A stretch of DNA of 64,000 nt from Verpa conica. Its lineage: Eukaryota > Ascomycota > Pezizomycetes > Pezizales > Morchellaceae. Made by a program: the position numbers and the translations under genes. Below the pieces are notes generated by a model that did no database searches, had not been told where the DNA came from, and saw only the letters and a program-made list of their open reading frames with translations. The first letter of the stretch is position 1. The number at the start of each line of letters is the position of its first letter. Of the stretch, positions 1 to 11,114 are shown one piece after another. The DNA lies in the NCBI GenBank assembly GCA_033030425.1, contig JAUFSD010000014.1:62001-126000 (forward strand). The letters run 5' to 3'.

Positions 1-532
1 GACATTTACTCAGCAAGGGCCTAGACTTCCATGCAAGTATAGCCGAGTCTTTATGTGATTGTGACCACAAGCGATAAGTGATTTAATAATTCAGCTACGT
101 GACTGCGTGACTAAACGGTAAGATAGAGGGACTTTCCGCAGAATTTACGTAAGCTACACAGTCGCGATCGGAGAGTGGAGTGTGGCTGCCAATTAATATT
201 TCTTTTCCCACGTTACACCCACCTGGAGAAGCACGATAGCACTCACTCGCGCCACGGATTTCTTCAAAGGCGTGGGGTGTTTGGCGGGGCACGTGAATTG
301 ACGTGATCGCGGCTGATGTTTCATTGGAGAGGGGGAGGGGGAGGGAAAACAAATGCCCCTCGCCCTTAATAAACGCAGCTGGCTCCCCTGTAGGTGGGAT
401 GCGCGATGAGTTGAGAATTCATACTTTCTTTGGCAGCGATAGTATTATTATTATCTCTTTTCCCTCTCCAGCGCTGTAGCGGTTACTGCAACAGAGATAC
501 TAGATATTGATATCTAATCGGTATTTTAAGCA
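1..532. other. Upstream region of the BTB/POZ gene
   Basis: No gene is recognised here. A purine tract (GAGAGGGGGAGGGGGAGGG) lies around 326-345, and a pyrimidine tract ending CTCTCCAG lies at about 453-471, some 60 bases before the BTB start codon. The latter is typical of fungal core promoters or 5' leaders. Nothing else stands out. Confidence 0.4.
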
Positions 533-1579
533 ATGGCTACTTCAAGTATTGCGAGGTGCGTACACAATTGATCCCCTATTTCCCTTCCTTTAACCACGAA
601 AGTGCAATGGTAATTTCTAACTTGTAAAAGCTTCCTTTCCTCGCCCACAATCCGCCTGATTCTTCCGCCCGTGAAGCCTGGGTCTGATGAAGAGGACAAG
701 GTTTATGTTGTTCACCGGTCACTTCTCGCCGCTCACACTTCGCTCCTAAAGTCACGCCGCACTCGCGACTCTTATGTGGTTCTTGACCCAAGTACCGTGC
801 AAATCCCTACAGTCGAGCATGTGCTGGAGTTCTTCTACACTGGCGACTACGTTGTTCCAGAGGAAGAAGAGCCGGAAGAAGAGGAAGATGACCAGCCTCT
901 ACTACATTCTATTCGGCCCGCTGCTCACCTCCCTCAAAACTCCCCACTTCTTGCCGCAGCCATGGCTGGAAAGATTGGTATATGGGGGAAGCCAGCGCCT
1001 CGCTTCGATGAAGCCGAAAACACAAGCACCTATACTTCCATATATTTCCCCAAAGAGGACAAACGGACAAAGATGCGAGTCGTTACGGATAGCGTAACCA
1101 ATGGATTCGAGAAGAACAAGACGAACGGATTCCTTCCATCACCGCCTGCCTCCCCTGTATTCCAAACATATACGCCGGTTCTTACCTCGAAAGCTGCCCC
1201 GAAGCCGATCGAGATTTCACCTCCCGCAGTAGCTCACCATCTATTTGTTCTTCGCACCCATATTGCCCTCTACCGGTTCGCCAAAATTCCAAGTGTAAAC
1301 ATTCCCGGCCTCTCCGCACTTGCCCTCTGCAAGCTTACATCGCAATTTGAATCAACAAAGTCATCGGATCTTCCCTCGTTGGTGATTGATTTTGTCAGCA
1401 GCGTCTTTAAGCCATACCGGCACGAAGAAGAGCTCAAGAAGTTTCTTGTCGCTCTAGTTGTCACGAGAATCAGCGAATTGAGCAAGAAGACCGAATTCAA
1501 CGAGTTTATTCGGAATGGCGGTGAGTTTGTTGTCGACATATTAGGGTCTCTGGCCGTGGCGGGAGCGGCGAAACCTTAA
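533..1579 (+). CDS. BTB/POZ domain protein (2 exons)
   Basis: Exons 533-555 and 631-1579 (323 aa). The 75-nt intron opens GTGCGT, has CTAAC at 617-621 and closes AAAG. The 8-residue first exon is needed to give a start codon and fits the frame exactly. The N-terminal domain reads as a BTB fold: a short beta region ending LPPVKPG, then YVVHRSLLAAHTSLL, then EHVLEFFYTGDYVVP, the usual vH..lLa.hS and l.ylYtgdY blocks. A Glu-rich stretch and a loop of about 100 residues follow. A C-terminal segment with HIALYRFAKIPSVNIPGLS resembles the region after BTB domains of fungal proteins (yalAdkYdipgL). BTB domains mediate dimerisation and often recruit Cullin-3, but no substrate-binding domain such as Kelch or MATH is visible, so the cellular role is unknown. 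I infer family membership only. Confidence 0.82.
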
Positions 1580-4360
1580 AGAGCTCTATTAACGGACGGA
1601 ACTTTAGGGGGTCTAGAGACTCTATTGGGGATTGAGGGGTAAGGAAGTGGGGAAAACTGGAGTTTTTATTTCATATTCAGCCGCAAATATCTGTCTGCCT
1701 CATTTGTTTCTTATATTAGTTGTATACCCTAGCTAGGACGTTCTTTGTATTATAAAAATATTTCGTTTGTTGGTTCTAAACAAGTACATAAGGCCACTGA
1801 GTGAGTTTATATTTCTATCGTGGTTGAAGCTCAGTGCAATGATCTATCATACGTAAACACTCGATCGCTGAATTACCAAGTAGTATATATACCAACTGTG
1901 CTTTATATTGGGTCACGCGAGCCATGTATATGGGACTATGTACTACGGCGATATATAGCACCCACCTATACTCGGAGTAGCCACTATCTCGTATAGTTTT
2001 AGCGGGCTTTGTTAGATAGTTTGTCAGTGGTATAATTATCCATATTAAATATTGGCAACATTTGCGGGTGGGAGCAAATCCAAACACAGAAGTTTTGTTG
2101 TAAGAAATCTATTAGAGCCTAGTAGCGCTATGGGCTAGGTATTATACTAGAGACGCGGATATGCGTAGAGCCGACCTATGATCATAAGAGTTTTCCCGAT
2201 CCCTTCCTATGGGCTAAATGCTTTGATTATAGCCGATCTGATAGATTTATTAGGCTAGAGGTAGCTAAAATTATGTATATGGTTTACTCAACATAGACTA
2301 AATTACAAACCAAACATATAGCTCCGCAATCCGGCTTTATGATATTTCAAGTCGTCCTACGGTATCATCTTATCTGACAATTAAAATAGCATCACTTTAG
2401 GCTTTGCTGGTGCAGTGAAGTACTAGCCTAGAATGTTTATCTTGGACCTTGAATAAAGATATCGCTTCAGAGACCACCCCAGTCCCTACCTAATCCCATT
2501 GATAGTGAATCTGGACCTTATAGACAACGAGTTTCATAAAAATATCGCGAGTGGGGCCATTCGGCCCCGCGCCAAGAGACCGCATATTTGCAAATTTCCC
2601 GGTATATCAGAATCTAGCTTTTTATTTACACTAGTAGAGAAACTATTCCAAGGGTTTAAAGAATTCTAGCAAGCTCTATAGGAATGCTGGAGCAGCACAC
2701 CATATCTCACATTCCAATTAATTGAGATGAATTCGTGAAACCAAGCGCTGCTACATGAGACCTCAATTGCGGCGGAGTCCTAGGGAAACTTATAAGATCT
2801 ACAATTTCACTTATCGCCCAGAGATAAGATAAGGCTTAGTCTCCCCCTTCTTGAAGACTTGGTTGTGTTTAGCTAGATAATCTGCTCTCTAGGTGTATGT
2901 GTCTCTAACCTTGCTAGGTTCTGTAACTCACTCAATGTTTGCCAGTGTCCCACACATACACCCCTAATGAATTCTTCAGGCTGTTCGAGCGCCACAGCCT
3001 TCTTATCAAGATGATGCTGTGGTAAGCGGTAATATATTTTTTTTGCCTTGCCACAAGAGCTAGCTTCAAGGAAGTACCATACCCATGCATGTTACTGCCT
3101 AAATTATGCGTAGGGATAAGATAGGATAGCAACTACGAATTTAAGAACTAGGAATTTGTGTAAAGTAAGCCAGTACAAGACTTAGACCAGATCCGGCAAT
3201 TTGTAAAATTCTCTTACGTAGTTTCCAGGGTTGTTACGTTTATCAAAGCAATTCTCATTGGTTAGTGCTCACATCACTCTATCGAGGCGCGGTAGGCGCC
3301 CGGTGAACTAGTTAGCGCTAGCCTAGCCAACCACAGAAGATTTTGAACCCGGTTTAGAATGTTTAGTCCAGTGTTGAACTCACTTATTCTTAATGTTCTA
3401 GTCCTCCAATACCAAGGAGCGGCAAATAATTATATTTTAACGCATGTACAAAGTAGCTAGGCGCAAAGCAGCTAGCCCTACGATGTTATTGGTATTATAT
3501 AGCTATGTGGCTACTTGCGAATTATAAATATAAGAGTGGTCTTCTGATATCATTGTAATATCTGCGGTTCTGCAGCGGGCGATCACGGCCGGTCTTTACG
3601 GCTCAAAAATTCGCAGCAAAAAACACATGATCAATAAAAGAATAGCGCTAATGAATATATGAGAATTGCCTAAAAAGCGCCTCCAGGCTTTGTAACCCGC
3701 GAGTGTCATGGGTACCGGGTACCGCTTTGGTTGCGCTTGTGATATATAACAACCGTTGGAATGCGGTGTGTTCGCGGCGAGTGCTAGATATTGTACCCAC
3801 CAAGTCTTTGTAAACATCCAAGAATATGATTCTGTCATCCAATAACCTTTGGAATGTAAATCTGTGGCCTAATACCTTAACATAACTCTAGCCATATCCT
3901 TGAAGATTGTCATTTTCTAGTTAATACCAGAAATATTTCTGCTTGTAATACCCAGAAACGATATTGCACCTGATAAAATTCACAAAAGGATGTTGTGAAA
4001 ACTTCGCCTCAAAAAACACATGGTATACTTGGAATAGTATTGGGTTTAGGTAGCTCATTGAGGAGGTTTTTACCGCTCTCACCGAGTATGGGCAAGCAAT
4101 AGAGTATTTTTATTGATTCATGTAACAGTAAGAATGGGGGTGATATCTAATTCAACAAAGAGTCTAAAGGAGTACAAATACTCCCTCATGTCTTTATGAA
4201 TTCCTACACAAGAACCTCAGTAGTCGTGGGTATTGGGCAGTCTTATCCTCACTTAATTCAACTTTGATACTTAAATATCTTATCGACCTTTACAATCAGT
4301 TTTTTCAGCACCACATATAACACCTATTATTATCGGTCTCTTCCGCTTTGAGGATCAAAA
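1580..4360. other. Gene-free AT-rich spacer
   Basis: Only short open frames with no recognisable domain (the longest is about 90 codons on the minus strand near 1815-2087). A small perfect hairpin, GGGGCC-ATTC-GGCCCC, sits near 2553. The sequence looks like decayed non-coding DNA, and no repeat with clear ends was found. Confidence 0.5.
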
Positions 4361-6050
4361 ATGAAGACCACCTCTATTATTTTGCAGTCAACTGCACTCG
4401 TTCTGGGTTTGTTACAAGTAGTGATTGCAGCACCACATATCACTCGTCCATTGTCAACCAACCTCGTATATATCCCATACCCACTACTTAGCCGGTATTA
4501 CTCCTGCGTACTAACACTTGTATCTAGCGCCGTCAAGAATTCACACAATGCGGAAGAAACTCTGAGGGTGGAAGTCAAAAATGCCCTTTTAATACCTGTT
4601 GCTCTTATTATGGGTATTGTGGGACAGAGCCTGAATACTGTGATAGTATCGACCCTGCAGCCCCTTGTCAAGTGGTATTTGGATCTTGCCAGACAGTAGC
4701 ATCGCCTTCATGCTCTGGAACCTCGGCAACAAAGCGAAAAGTTGGATACTATCTCTCATAGTAAGTCTATCTTAATTTCCTTGGTTAAAAGCATTCTAAC
4801 AAATCTATCTAGTGCCTATGACAGGTCTTGTGATACTAGAAGGCCCGATAATATTGTTACCACCGGTTTTACTCATATCAACTTCGCTTTTGCATTATTT
4901 GATGCAGTCAACTTTGACTTTTACGCCCAGAGAACCGGTGATGAGAACATCTATAAAAACTTTACAGCACTGAAAACTAGTAGTCTGCAAACTTGGATTG
5001 CGATTGGTGGCGGTGACTTTAATGTAAGAACTTTCTAGCTATCTTTACCCTTAATTGGGTCACATCATTGAGCTAATTAATTTAGAACCCTACTGCATCA
5101 ACAAAGAATAACTGGGCTCTAATGAGCAGTTCTTCTACAAATCGTGCTAAATGGATTTCAAACTTAATCAAGTTTATGGAGAAATACGGCTTCCAAGGAG
5201 CTGATCTTGACTGGGAATGGCCCGGCGATACTACACGCGGTGGAACAGCAGCAGACACAGTAAATCTTGTCTCTTTGGTCACTGAAATGAAAGCCGCATT
5301 TGGAACAAAGTACGGCCTTAGCTCAGTGTTGGTTACTGATATTGAAGCTTTGAAGTATATGGATGTCAAGGGGATGGAACCATATATGGACTTTTTCAAC
5401 TTTATGTCTTATGATTATCATGGCCCTGTGGTTTGTATACCTAGTGATAGCCCGGTAGGTCTATATTTCTAACTTATATCACAGGATTCACCTCCCGCTG
5501 GTTCTATCGCTCTCTCGCATACAAATATTACGGAGACGGACTCAAAGCTCGACCCACTATGGTTTGCTGGGGTTGCTCCAGCAAAAGTTAACCTGGGATT
5601 AGCATATTACGGTACTTCTTCAGTACTTCATACTTTATTCCCCCACCATCTAATGTTGAGTTTTCGATTAGGGATGACATATACAATGGCAAGTTCAACA
5701 TGTATCGGAGTTAACTGTGTCTATACCGGTAAAGGTCTTGCTGGCTCTTGCACTAAGACCGCCGGCCATCTTTCAAATACCGAGATTGCACGCGTTGTTG
5801 CTGGTGCACGTGGTGTAGCCACGACAATTCTGCTTTCTGGTTTGTCCACTACACGACCTCTTCCATAGTAATTCATCTTACTAACCATAAACTTTATCGA
5901 ATTGTAGGTGCTATGGTTAAACAAACAACCTACGGAACTAATCAGTTGATTCTCCATGATGACGCTGAAACCCTCGCTCTAAAGACGAATTTTGCCAGCT
6001 CAAGATGTCTTGGCGGAACAATGGCTTGGAGCATAGATCAAGCCGCATAG
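4361..6050 (+). CDS. Secreted CBM18-GH18 chitinase (7 exons)
   Basis: Exons 4361-4465, 4528-4760, 4813-5023, 5086-5430, 5485-5611, 5672-5839 and 5908-6050 give 443 aa. Residues 1-25 form a signal peptide. Residues 43-89 are a hevein-type chitin-binding domain (CBM18) with eight cysteines (43, 54, 59, 60, 66, 73, 82, 89) around CPFNTCCSYYGYCG. Residue 107 onward is the GH18 barrel: KVGYYLSYAYDR, FTHINFAFA, WIAIGGGDFN, GADLDWEWPG, FFNFMSYDYHGP, KVNLGLAYYG and GGTMAWSIDQ. GH18 enzymes hydrolyse chitin by substrate-assisted catalysis; Glu227 is the acid and Asp223/Asp225 are kept, but the first Asp of DxxDxDxE is Gln220. The CBM18-GH18 order resembles class V killer-toxin-like chitinases, although no LysM is seen and the protein is short. 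The exon 6 donor is uncertain (5813 or 5840); 5840 gives the more usual intron length. The frame is intact, so this is not a pseudogene. Confidence 0.86.
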
Positions 6051-7027
6051 TCCTGTATATTGTTTAATTCATGAGGGTGATTCCTGATGGAATGGGCTAT
6101 ATGGGAAGAGTTGCAGCTTATTGGTCCATAGTTTCAATATCTAGAGTTTTTAGATAATAAGATTAGATTTTTTTACATATATTGGCATCTTGACTAGACT
6201 TTTCGCAGCTAGAAGAACACGCACATCCCCGTACTTAACCCACTACACACAGTCCGAAAGCTACAAGACTATAATCTCTTCGATCCCGGTACGTCCCCAG
6301 TCGTCTTGATCATATCTTCTATATGCATTTGTCTAATAAGGGTATTCAGTCAACTTAAGTGTCAAAAAAAGTACCAGTTTATAACCCTTACCTTGAAGTT
6401 ACTTAAAAGGAACCCTTGATATTTAATGAAAAATACTCTAGAACCGAGAGAATACGCCAACTCCAAGAATGCTGTAAAATAAGAGCGTTGGCGAAATTTT
6501 TACTATTTTATTGTTAATTTGGGTTTTTACTACATACATCATAGTGACTAGAGTATGTAGCCTTTGCTCAGAGGATAGTCCGTAAACTAGAAAGCCAATA
6601 TTTACAACCATTTATTTTCTACACTCAACTAGCCGTAGATCCTTTTATCTAGGTATACAAACGACTCTGTATATATGGATACACCCGAGACCCAAATTTT
6701 TTGCTCTTATAGAGTGAATATTCTTATAGACAGCGTCGTTTGTATGAGGCATATAAAGGCCCACTCGATTTGTTCATGTACATATACATTCAGTAGATTT
6801 TCTAACATAGACCAACATTGCCGAGATTCCTTGCTGAGACATATTTCGTCATTTTAGACTTGTCTCATCACGAAAATTCTGCATACTAACTGTACAAACG
6901 TACATCATGGGAAAAATATACCCATCTTGATGGAGATTTAGGAGCTGTACTACCTGTGTTATTTTACAGGGAAACCAAACTGGCGACCGAACAGACCATG
7001 AAATACTTCAGCTACATGCCGAACTTT

Positions 7028-7250
7028 ATCCCTTAAACCGTCACACACAACCGTTTGAGACCGGTCTTTCAATGATAAACCCCAACCACAATACCTCTAG
7101 ATATTACAGAAATTATGCTAGAAAATTTAGACTACATAACCTAAACCATTATCATTATAAATTCAATGGGTTATATAGCTAGTGGTTAGGTAGCAAGGCT
7201 GGAAAATTGGTGGTTGTGGCAAAGACCGGACCGTTAACGGTCTAAGGGAT
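7028..7250. mobile_element. MITE-like inverted-repeat element
   Basis: The ends are ATCCCTTAAACCGT (7028-7041) and, inverted, ACGGTCTAAGGGAT (7237-7250), 13 of 14 matching. Further in, ACCGGTCTTT and CCAACCACAA on the left recur inverted as AAAGACCGG and GGTGGTTGTGG on the right, so the arms pair on and off for about 60 bases. There is no coding capacity. The 11-mer TTAAACCGTCA inside the left arm recurs at 61031. The family is unknown. Confidence 0.5.
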
Positions 7251-7879
7251 ACCGTAGATAATATGCTCTGCATCACAATAACCGTATGCTTTGTTTGCCA
7301 CAATCGTATCATAATCATAATTTGATTCCACCAGGGAAGATAAGCACTTGTTCCGACTAGCTCTAGGGCGGCTTATGCACGCCCAGAATAGTAGCTAAAC
7401 GAGTGGAGCTTGGCTCCTAGTCGAGCGCTTTGATTATTTAACCCGGTTTGAGTATAAAAAACAAATTGGGATGTTGGGACGGGGTTCTTTACGCTTGTCT
7501 ATAACAGAGATTACACCTCAATTGAACCGGACGAAACAGAGATGATTTCAAAGTTGTCGATAGCACATCGGAATATCAATCTAGCTAAAGCTAGAATAGG
7601 CCCAGAAGCAGAATTATTGGTTGCGGTTAGGCCAGCCTATGCTATCACTATCCCGAGAACCAAGACTGTGCCAAAACCCTGAAAGGTTACATGATTACTT
7701 AGTAGGCATATATGCACATTAAAGATCTAATGATCTAGATAGGCTACGGCACGGCAGGACAGAAAATCTCAGGCCCGCAAGGATGTCCGTTCGGTTTCGC
7801 TTGCTCCGGGCTTATAGAAAGAAGGTCGAATAAAATAATTAACGAGTGCCGGCCGGGCACGGGAATACCGTAGTTACTT

Positions 7880-8032
7880 GTGAAATTCAGACCGTTGCCC
7901 AGAGCACAGCTTGCTAAACTATACCTCTTGAGGTCAAAATAACACGTCAGGAGGCGGTAAGACAGGCTTGATATACAACAGCTGGTATAATATGCTTGTA
8001 CTTCGCGCTCTCGGCAACGGTCTGAATTTCAC
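7880..8032. mobile_element. MITE-like element with 26-bp terminal inverted repeats
   Basis: GTGAAATTCAGACCGTTGCC at 7880-7899 is repeated perfectly in inverse at 8013-8032. After one mismatch the pairing continues AGAGC, giving 25 of 26. Weaker pairing continues outward to about 7870 and 8042 (GTAG/CTAC). The 100-base interior is not coding. No target-site duplication is certain. Confidence 0.72.
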
Positions 8033-8309
8033 GAGTCCCTACTATACACATACGATTTCGTACGAGAAACATAATCTAACCGCTAGCTGTTAGAGTATCT
8101 AATGTGTTCAACTCTGCCGGGCACTAGACTAAGCTATAAGGGAAATGCCAATCATAAATAAAATACGTGCGTTCACCCTTATTTATTACGGCAAAATCAG
8201 AACCAGATAACAAAAATAGTAGGGCATTAATAGGAGCCAGGATCATGAGAGCTACTGGCTCCGGCTGGGAACGGCTTGCGCAAAAGAAAGTTTAAGGTTA
8301 CATCAACTG

Positions 8310-8420
8310 GTCCCCCAGCATAAGAACCGGAAACAGGGGGGTGCATTTTGTGGCGTTGTGCACAGATATTTTACTATATAAAAAAGTGATCTCTGTTTTC
8401 GAGTTCTTATGCTGGAGGAC
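8310..8420. mobile_element. Short inverted-repeat (foldback) element
   Basis: The left arm 8310-8336 contains CCAGCATAAGAACCGGAAAC. The right arm 8393-8420 contains its near-complement, GAGTTCTTATGCTGG preceded by CTGTTTTC. About 25 positions pair, with one gap. The interior is 56 bases and AT-rich. A second, weaker pair (TTCTATGG near 8431 and CCATAGAA near 8511) lies just outside. Confidence 0.55.
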
Positions 8421-9667
8421 GAGTATAGCCTTCTATGGGGGGGAGCTCCCGAGCACTGCGCAATGATCTGTTCAGTACATGGGCTAGATCATTCGCGCGG
8501 AAGGGGGCGCTCCATAGAACAGGATTAGAAGGCACCACTAAAGTAGAAGGCCAATTATTTCTCCTGAATTTGCGAACCTGCATAGGTTAGGGCCGATGAG
8601 TAAGAATCGAGTTTCAGGGGCCATGGTCTAGTCCCTGTTCATGTACCATGGTTCGTAAGGTAGTACCCGAGGTGCTAGAAGGGGCGTAGGCTGTATATTT
8701 GCTTACACGCAATGAAGAAAACCTCTACAGAATGATGCGTGTGAGCTCGGGCTGTGGGACGGGCTCGCTAGTATGTTATATTGCTTTTCAGAACAAAGTC
8801 TACTGCCTACCTATCCGTACCGGCAGAGTTAAACCGGCAGTTTCTCAAACTACTTGGACCTAGACATTACAAAGATATTAGTGAGGTAGACTCTCATTCA
8901 AAACAGCAGCCCCTAATACCCCTAAAGATCATAACGACTCACTCGATCGCAGTAACAACCCCAGCGATTCGGCTAACTAAATAACGCAGCCGTGCGTAGA
9001 CATATCACAAATTACGATAGGTCAAAACTCTTGCTTGTGGAATGATGATATCGCGCAACTATTGATTTTCGTGCCGGTTTGCCGCCTCAACTCTAGTATT
9101 GGAGCAGAGCAGAGAGGCTCTAATTACTTAATGATCTAGCTGCCTAATTAAGCTACAAGGCGGTTGATAAAGATAAGATCCTAGGCTCCTTGGAGGACAT
9201 TTGATATGATTGTTCTATCAGTTCTATAGTCGTGCTAAAAGAAATTTGCAGAGCCCCTTAAATAATATAATATTAAACCTATAGAATAGATAGACCAAGT
9301 AATACGGTTTTTGACTCTTGTGATGCGGTGCTTAGGCGTAGTTGATTGCTCTGGAGCTCTAGAAGCCTGCTGAAGATTCACGCCTGTATAGTACTTAGAA
9401 ACTTATCAGTAGTTACGGTTTCAGAAAGCATTTTTGATTAGTATGTATGTACTACTTCAATTGTTCATAGATCATATCGAATTATATGGTCTTCAATTCC
9501 ATGAGTATATCTATCAGCCCGCTGTACTGCTATGTAGCCTACAATAACTTACAAAACGTACTATGTAGGTATGAAATAAAATGAAAAGTCCCCCCGGCTA
9601 CGCCCTATTTTAAAAACCCACTATTTACCCAATTTATACCTCATGGAACCAGTCCAGTCATATTCTA

Positions 9668-11114
9668 TTATACTCTGATAGGGCCATTAGCATCCCACTG
9701 TTGAAAGTTTTGTGCACTCGTTTCGCTCTCCCGATCGCTAGTTTCGATCGGTCGTGTCTGTACTGAAATTTCTGTCGTTTTCCGAATACCACTTGGCCCC
9801 TCCTCATTGCTACCACTTAAGTGGTTTTTATCACCAACGTCTGCCAGCTCAACATCTGAACCAAATGAGTCTGCGTCTGAGGTGATTCGTGATTGCATTT
9901 GTCCGCTTCTCAGAGTATGAGGCTTGTCTGATGTGAGTCTCGAGGGGGTACCGGTAGGACCGGATTGGGAGTAAGAAGATCCATAGGCGCGTCCACGATG
10001 ACCGAGAAATAAAACACGGAGCTGGGGAAGTTAGTCGTTGCCCAGAGATATAAGTTTTTTAAAGCTTACTGTTGGTAGTGCGGAAATAATCATTGCGACG
10101 TAGGTCTCGACATAACTCAAGTTTGAAATCCTAGAAACAATCAGCGTTTTGCCCGGGAGATTGTGTACTTATGGAAGAGAAAACACTCACAGGAAAATAT
10201 CAGTAGTATTGAGAATAGTGACAATCCGAATGATGGAAACAACGATGACGACGATCCCTAGTCCGAATACACCAACAAGACCCAATTTCACCTTCATAGG
10301 CTGGTGAAGGTTCCGGAGAATTGGGAATGGCAGAACCATAACTAGAAATATCAGCATTTATTTAATTATCAGTCGTCTTCGTAGAACCTACTGATGACAT
10401 CCGTTAAGACATTTACGGTCACAACAAATGTAAACACCGGATTGTTTGTTTGTGCTGGGCATGCCGCTGCTGGGTCAGGATTCCACTGCCTTGAAATTGG
10501 TTGGCAGTGAAGGGCGTTGATGAGAATAGCAACCAGTCCCATAATAAAAACCAACCCCGCTGAAATATTGACTAACATTTGAAGCGCCCCGAGGTTTGCC
10601 ATCAGGCGGTGATAAAACGCAAGAAGTTGGGCTTTTATGAGCCATAAGATAATGAGGTATAGGGTTGATCCGGTATAGCTATACTATGAAACTATCAGCA
10701 TTTTTTTTTAAAAGAATATATAGCATTTTGGAAGAAAAACCTTCATGAATCGGACAATTGCGTCCATGTCCATACCCCAATTCGGCGTATCATACTCCAG
10801 CATCATTAATGTTGAGACAATTAGTTGAACAACTAGCATAACCATCGTGACTATCGTGAGCTATTCATCTTATCAGCATTATATCCAACCTATTCTCAAC
10901 CTAACCACTTACGTAGTCATCTTTTCCCCAACTCTTCTCACGTTTCGCGCGTACCCAGAGTCGAAGACCCACAAAAACCCCCACAATTCCCAACGATATC
11001 CACCAGCCGATCTATGAAGCATTTGGTTAGAGTTGAGGCCTCGAGTTTTAGACTTGGAGAATAAGCGAAAGAATCTTTGTCGGGGCATACCAAGTGATGT
11101 GTAGTGAGCGACAT
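9668..11114 (-). CDS. Seven-transmembrane fungal-rhodopsin/PTH11-type membrane protein (7 exons)
   Basis: Exons on the minus strand: 11114-11091, 11011-10913, 10860-10741, 10683-10392, 10341-10191, 10130-10070 and 10021-9668 (366 aa). Seven hydrophobic segments appear in order: GWWISLGIVGVFVGLRL; LTIVTMVMLVVQLIVSTLMM; a segment ending LLAFYHRL; LQMLVNISAGLVFIMGLVAI; VFTFVVTVNVLTDVIIMVLP; GLVGVFGLGIVVIVVSIIRI; and VAMIISALPTLR. Family hallmarks are WGKDDY after TM1, HCQPISRQWNPDPAAAC in the loop after TM4, and LPFPILRNLHQPMKVKLG before TM6. The cytoplasmic tail of about 120 residues is Ser/Thr/Asp-rich. Members of this Pfam-type family (fungal rhodopsin domain) include PTH11-like G-protein-coupled receptors, but most have no known ligand, so a sensory role is inference. 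The third intron has a weak GTTTTT donor. The start is the first Met that splices in frame and is the least certain part. Confidence 0.85.

Larger units (their letters stand above)
6051..9667. other. Gene-free spacer rich in short inverted repeats
   Basis: No open frame resembles a protein family. Between 7.0 and 8.5 kb there are at least three inverted-repeat elements, listed separately, plus hairpins such as GAGCCAG...CTGGCTC near 8231-8267. The stretch looks like a landing zone for non-autonomous DNA transposons. Confidence 0.55.

Noticed and set aside
4466..5907. Chitinase read as several separate short genes or a decayed copy
   Set aside because: Six introns join the pieces with correct phase, and the joined protein has complete CBM18 and GH18 motifs.
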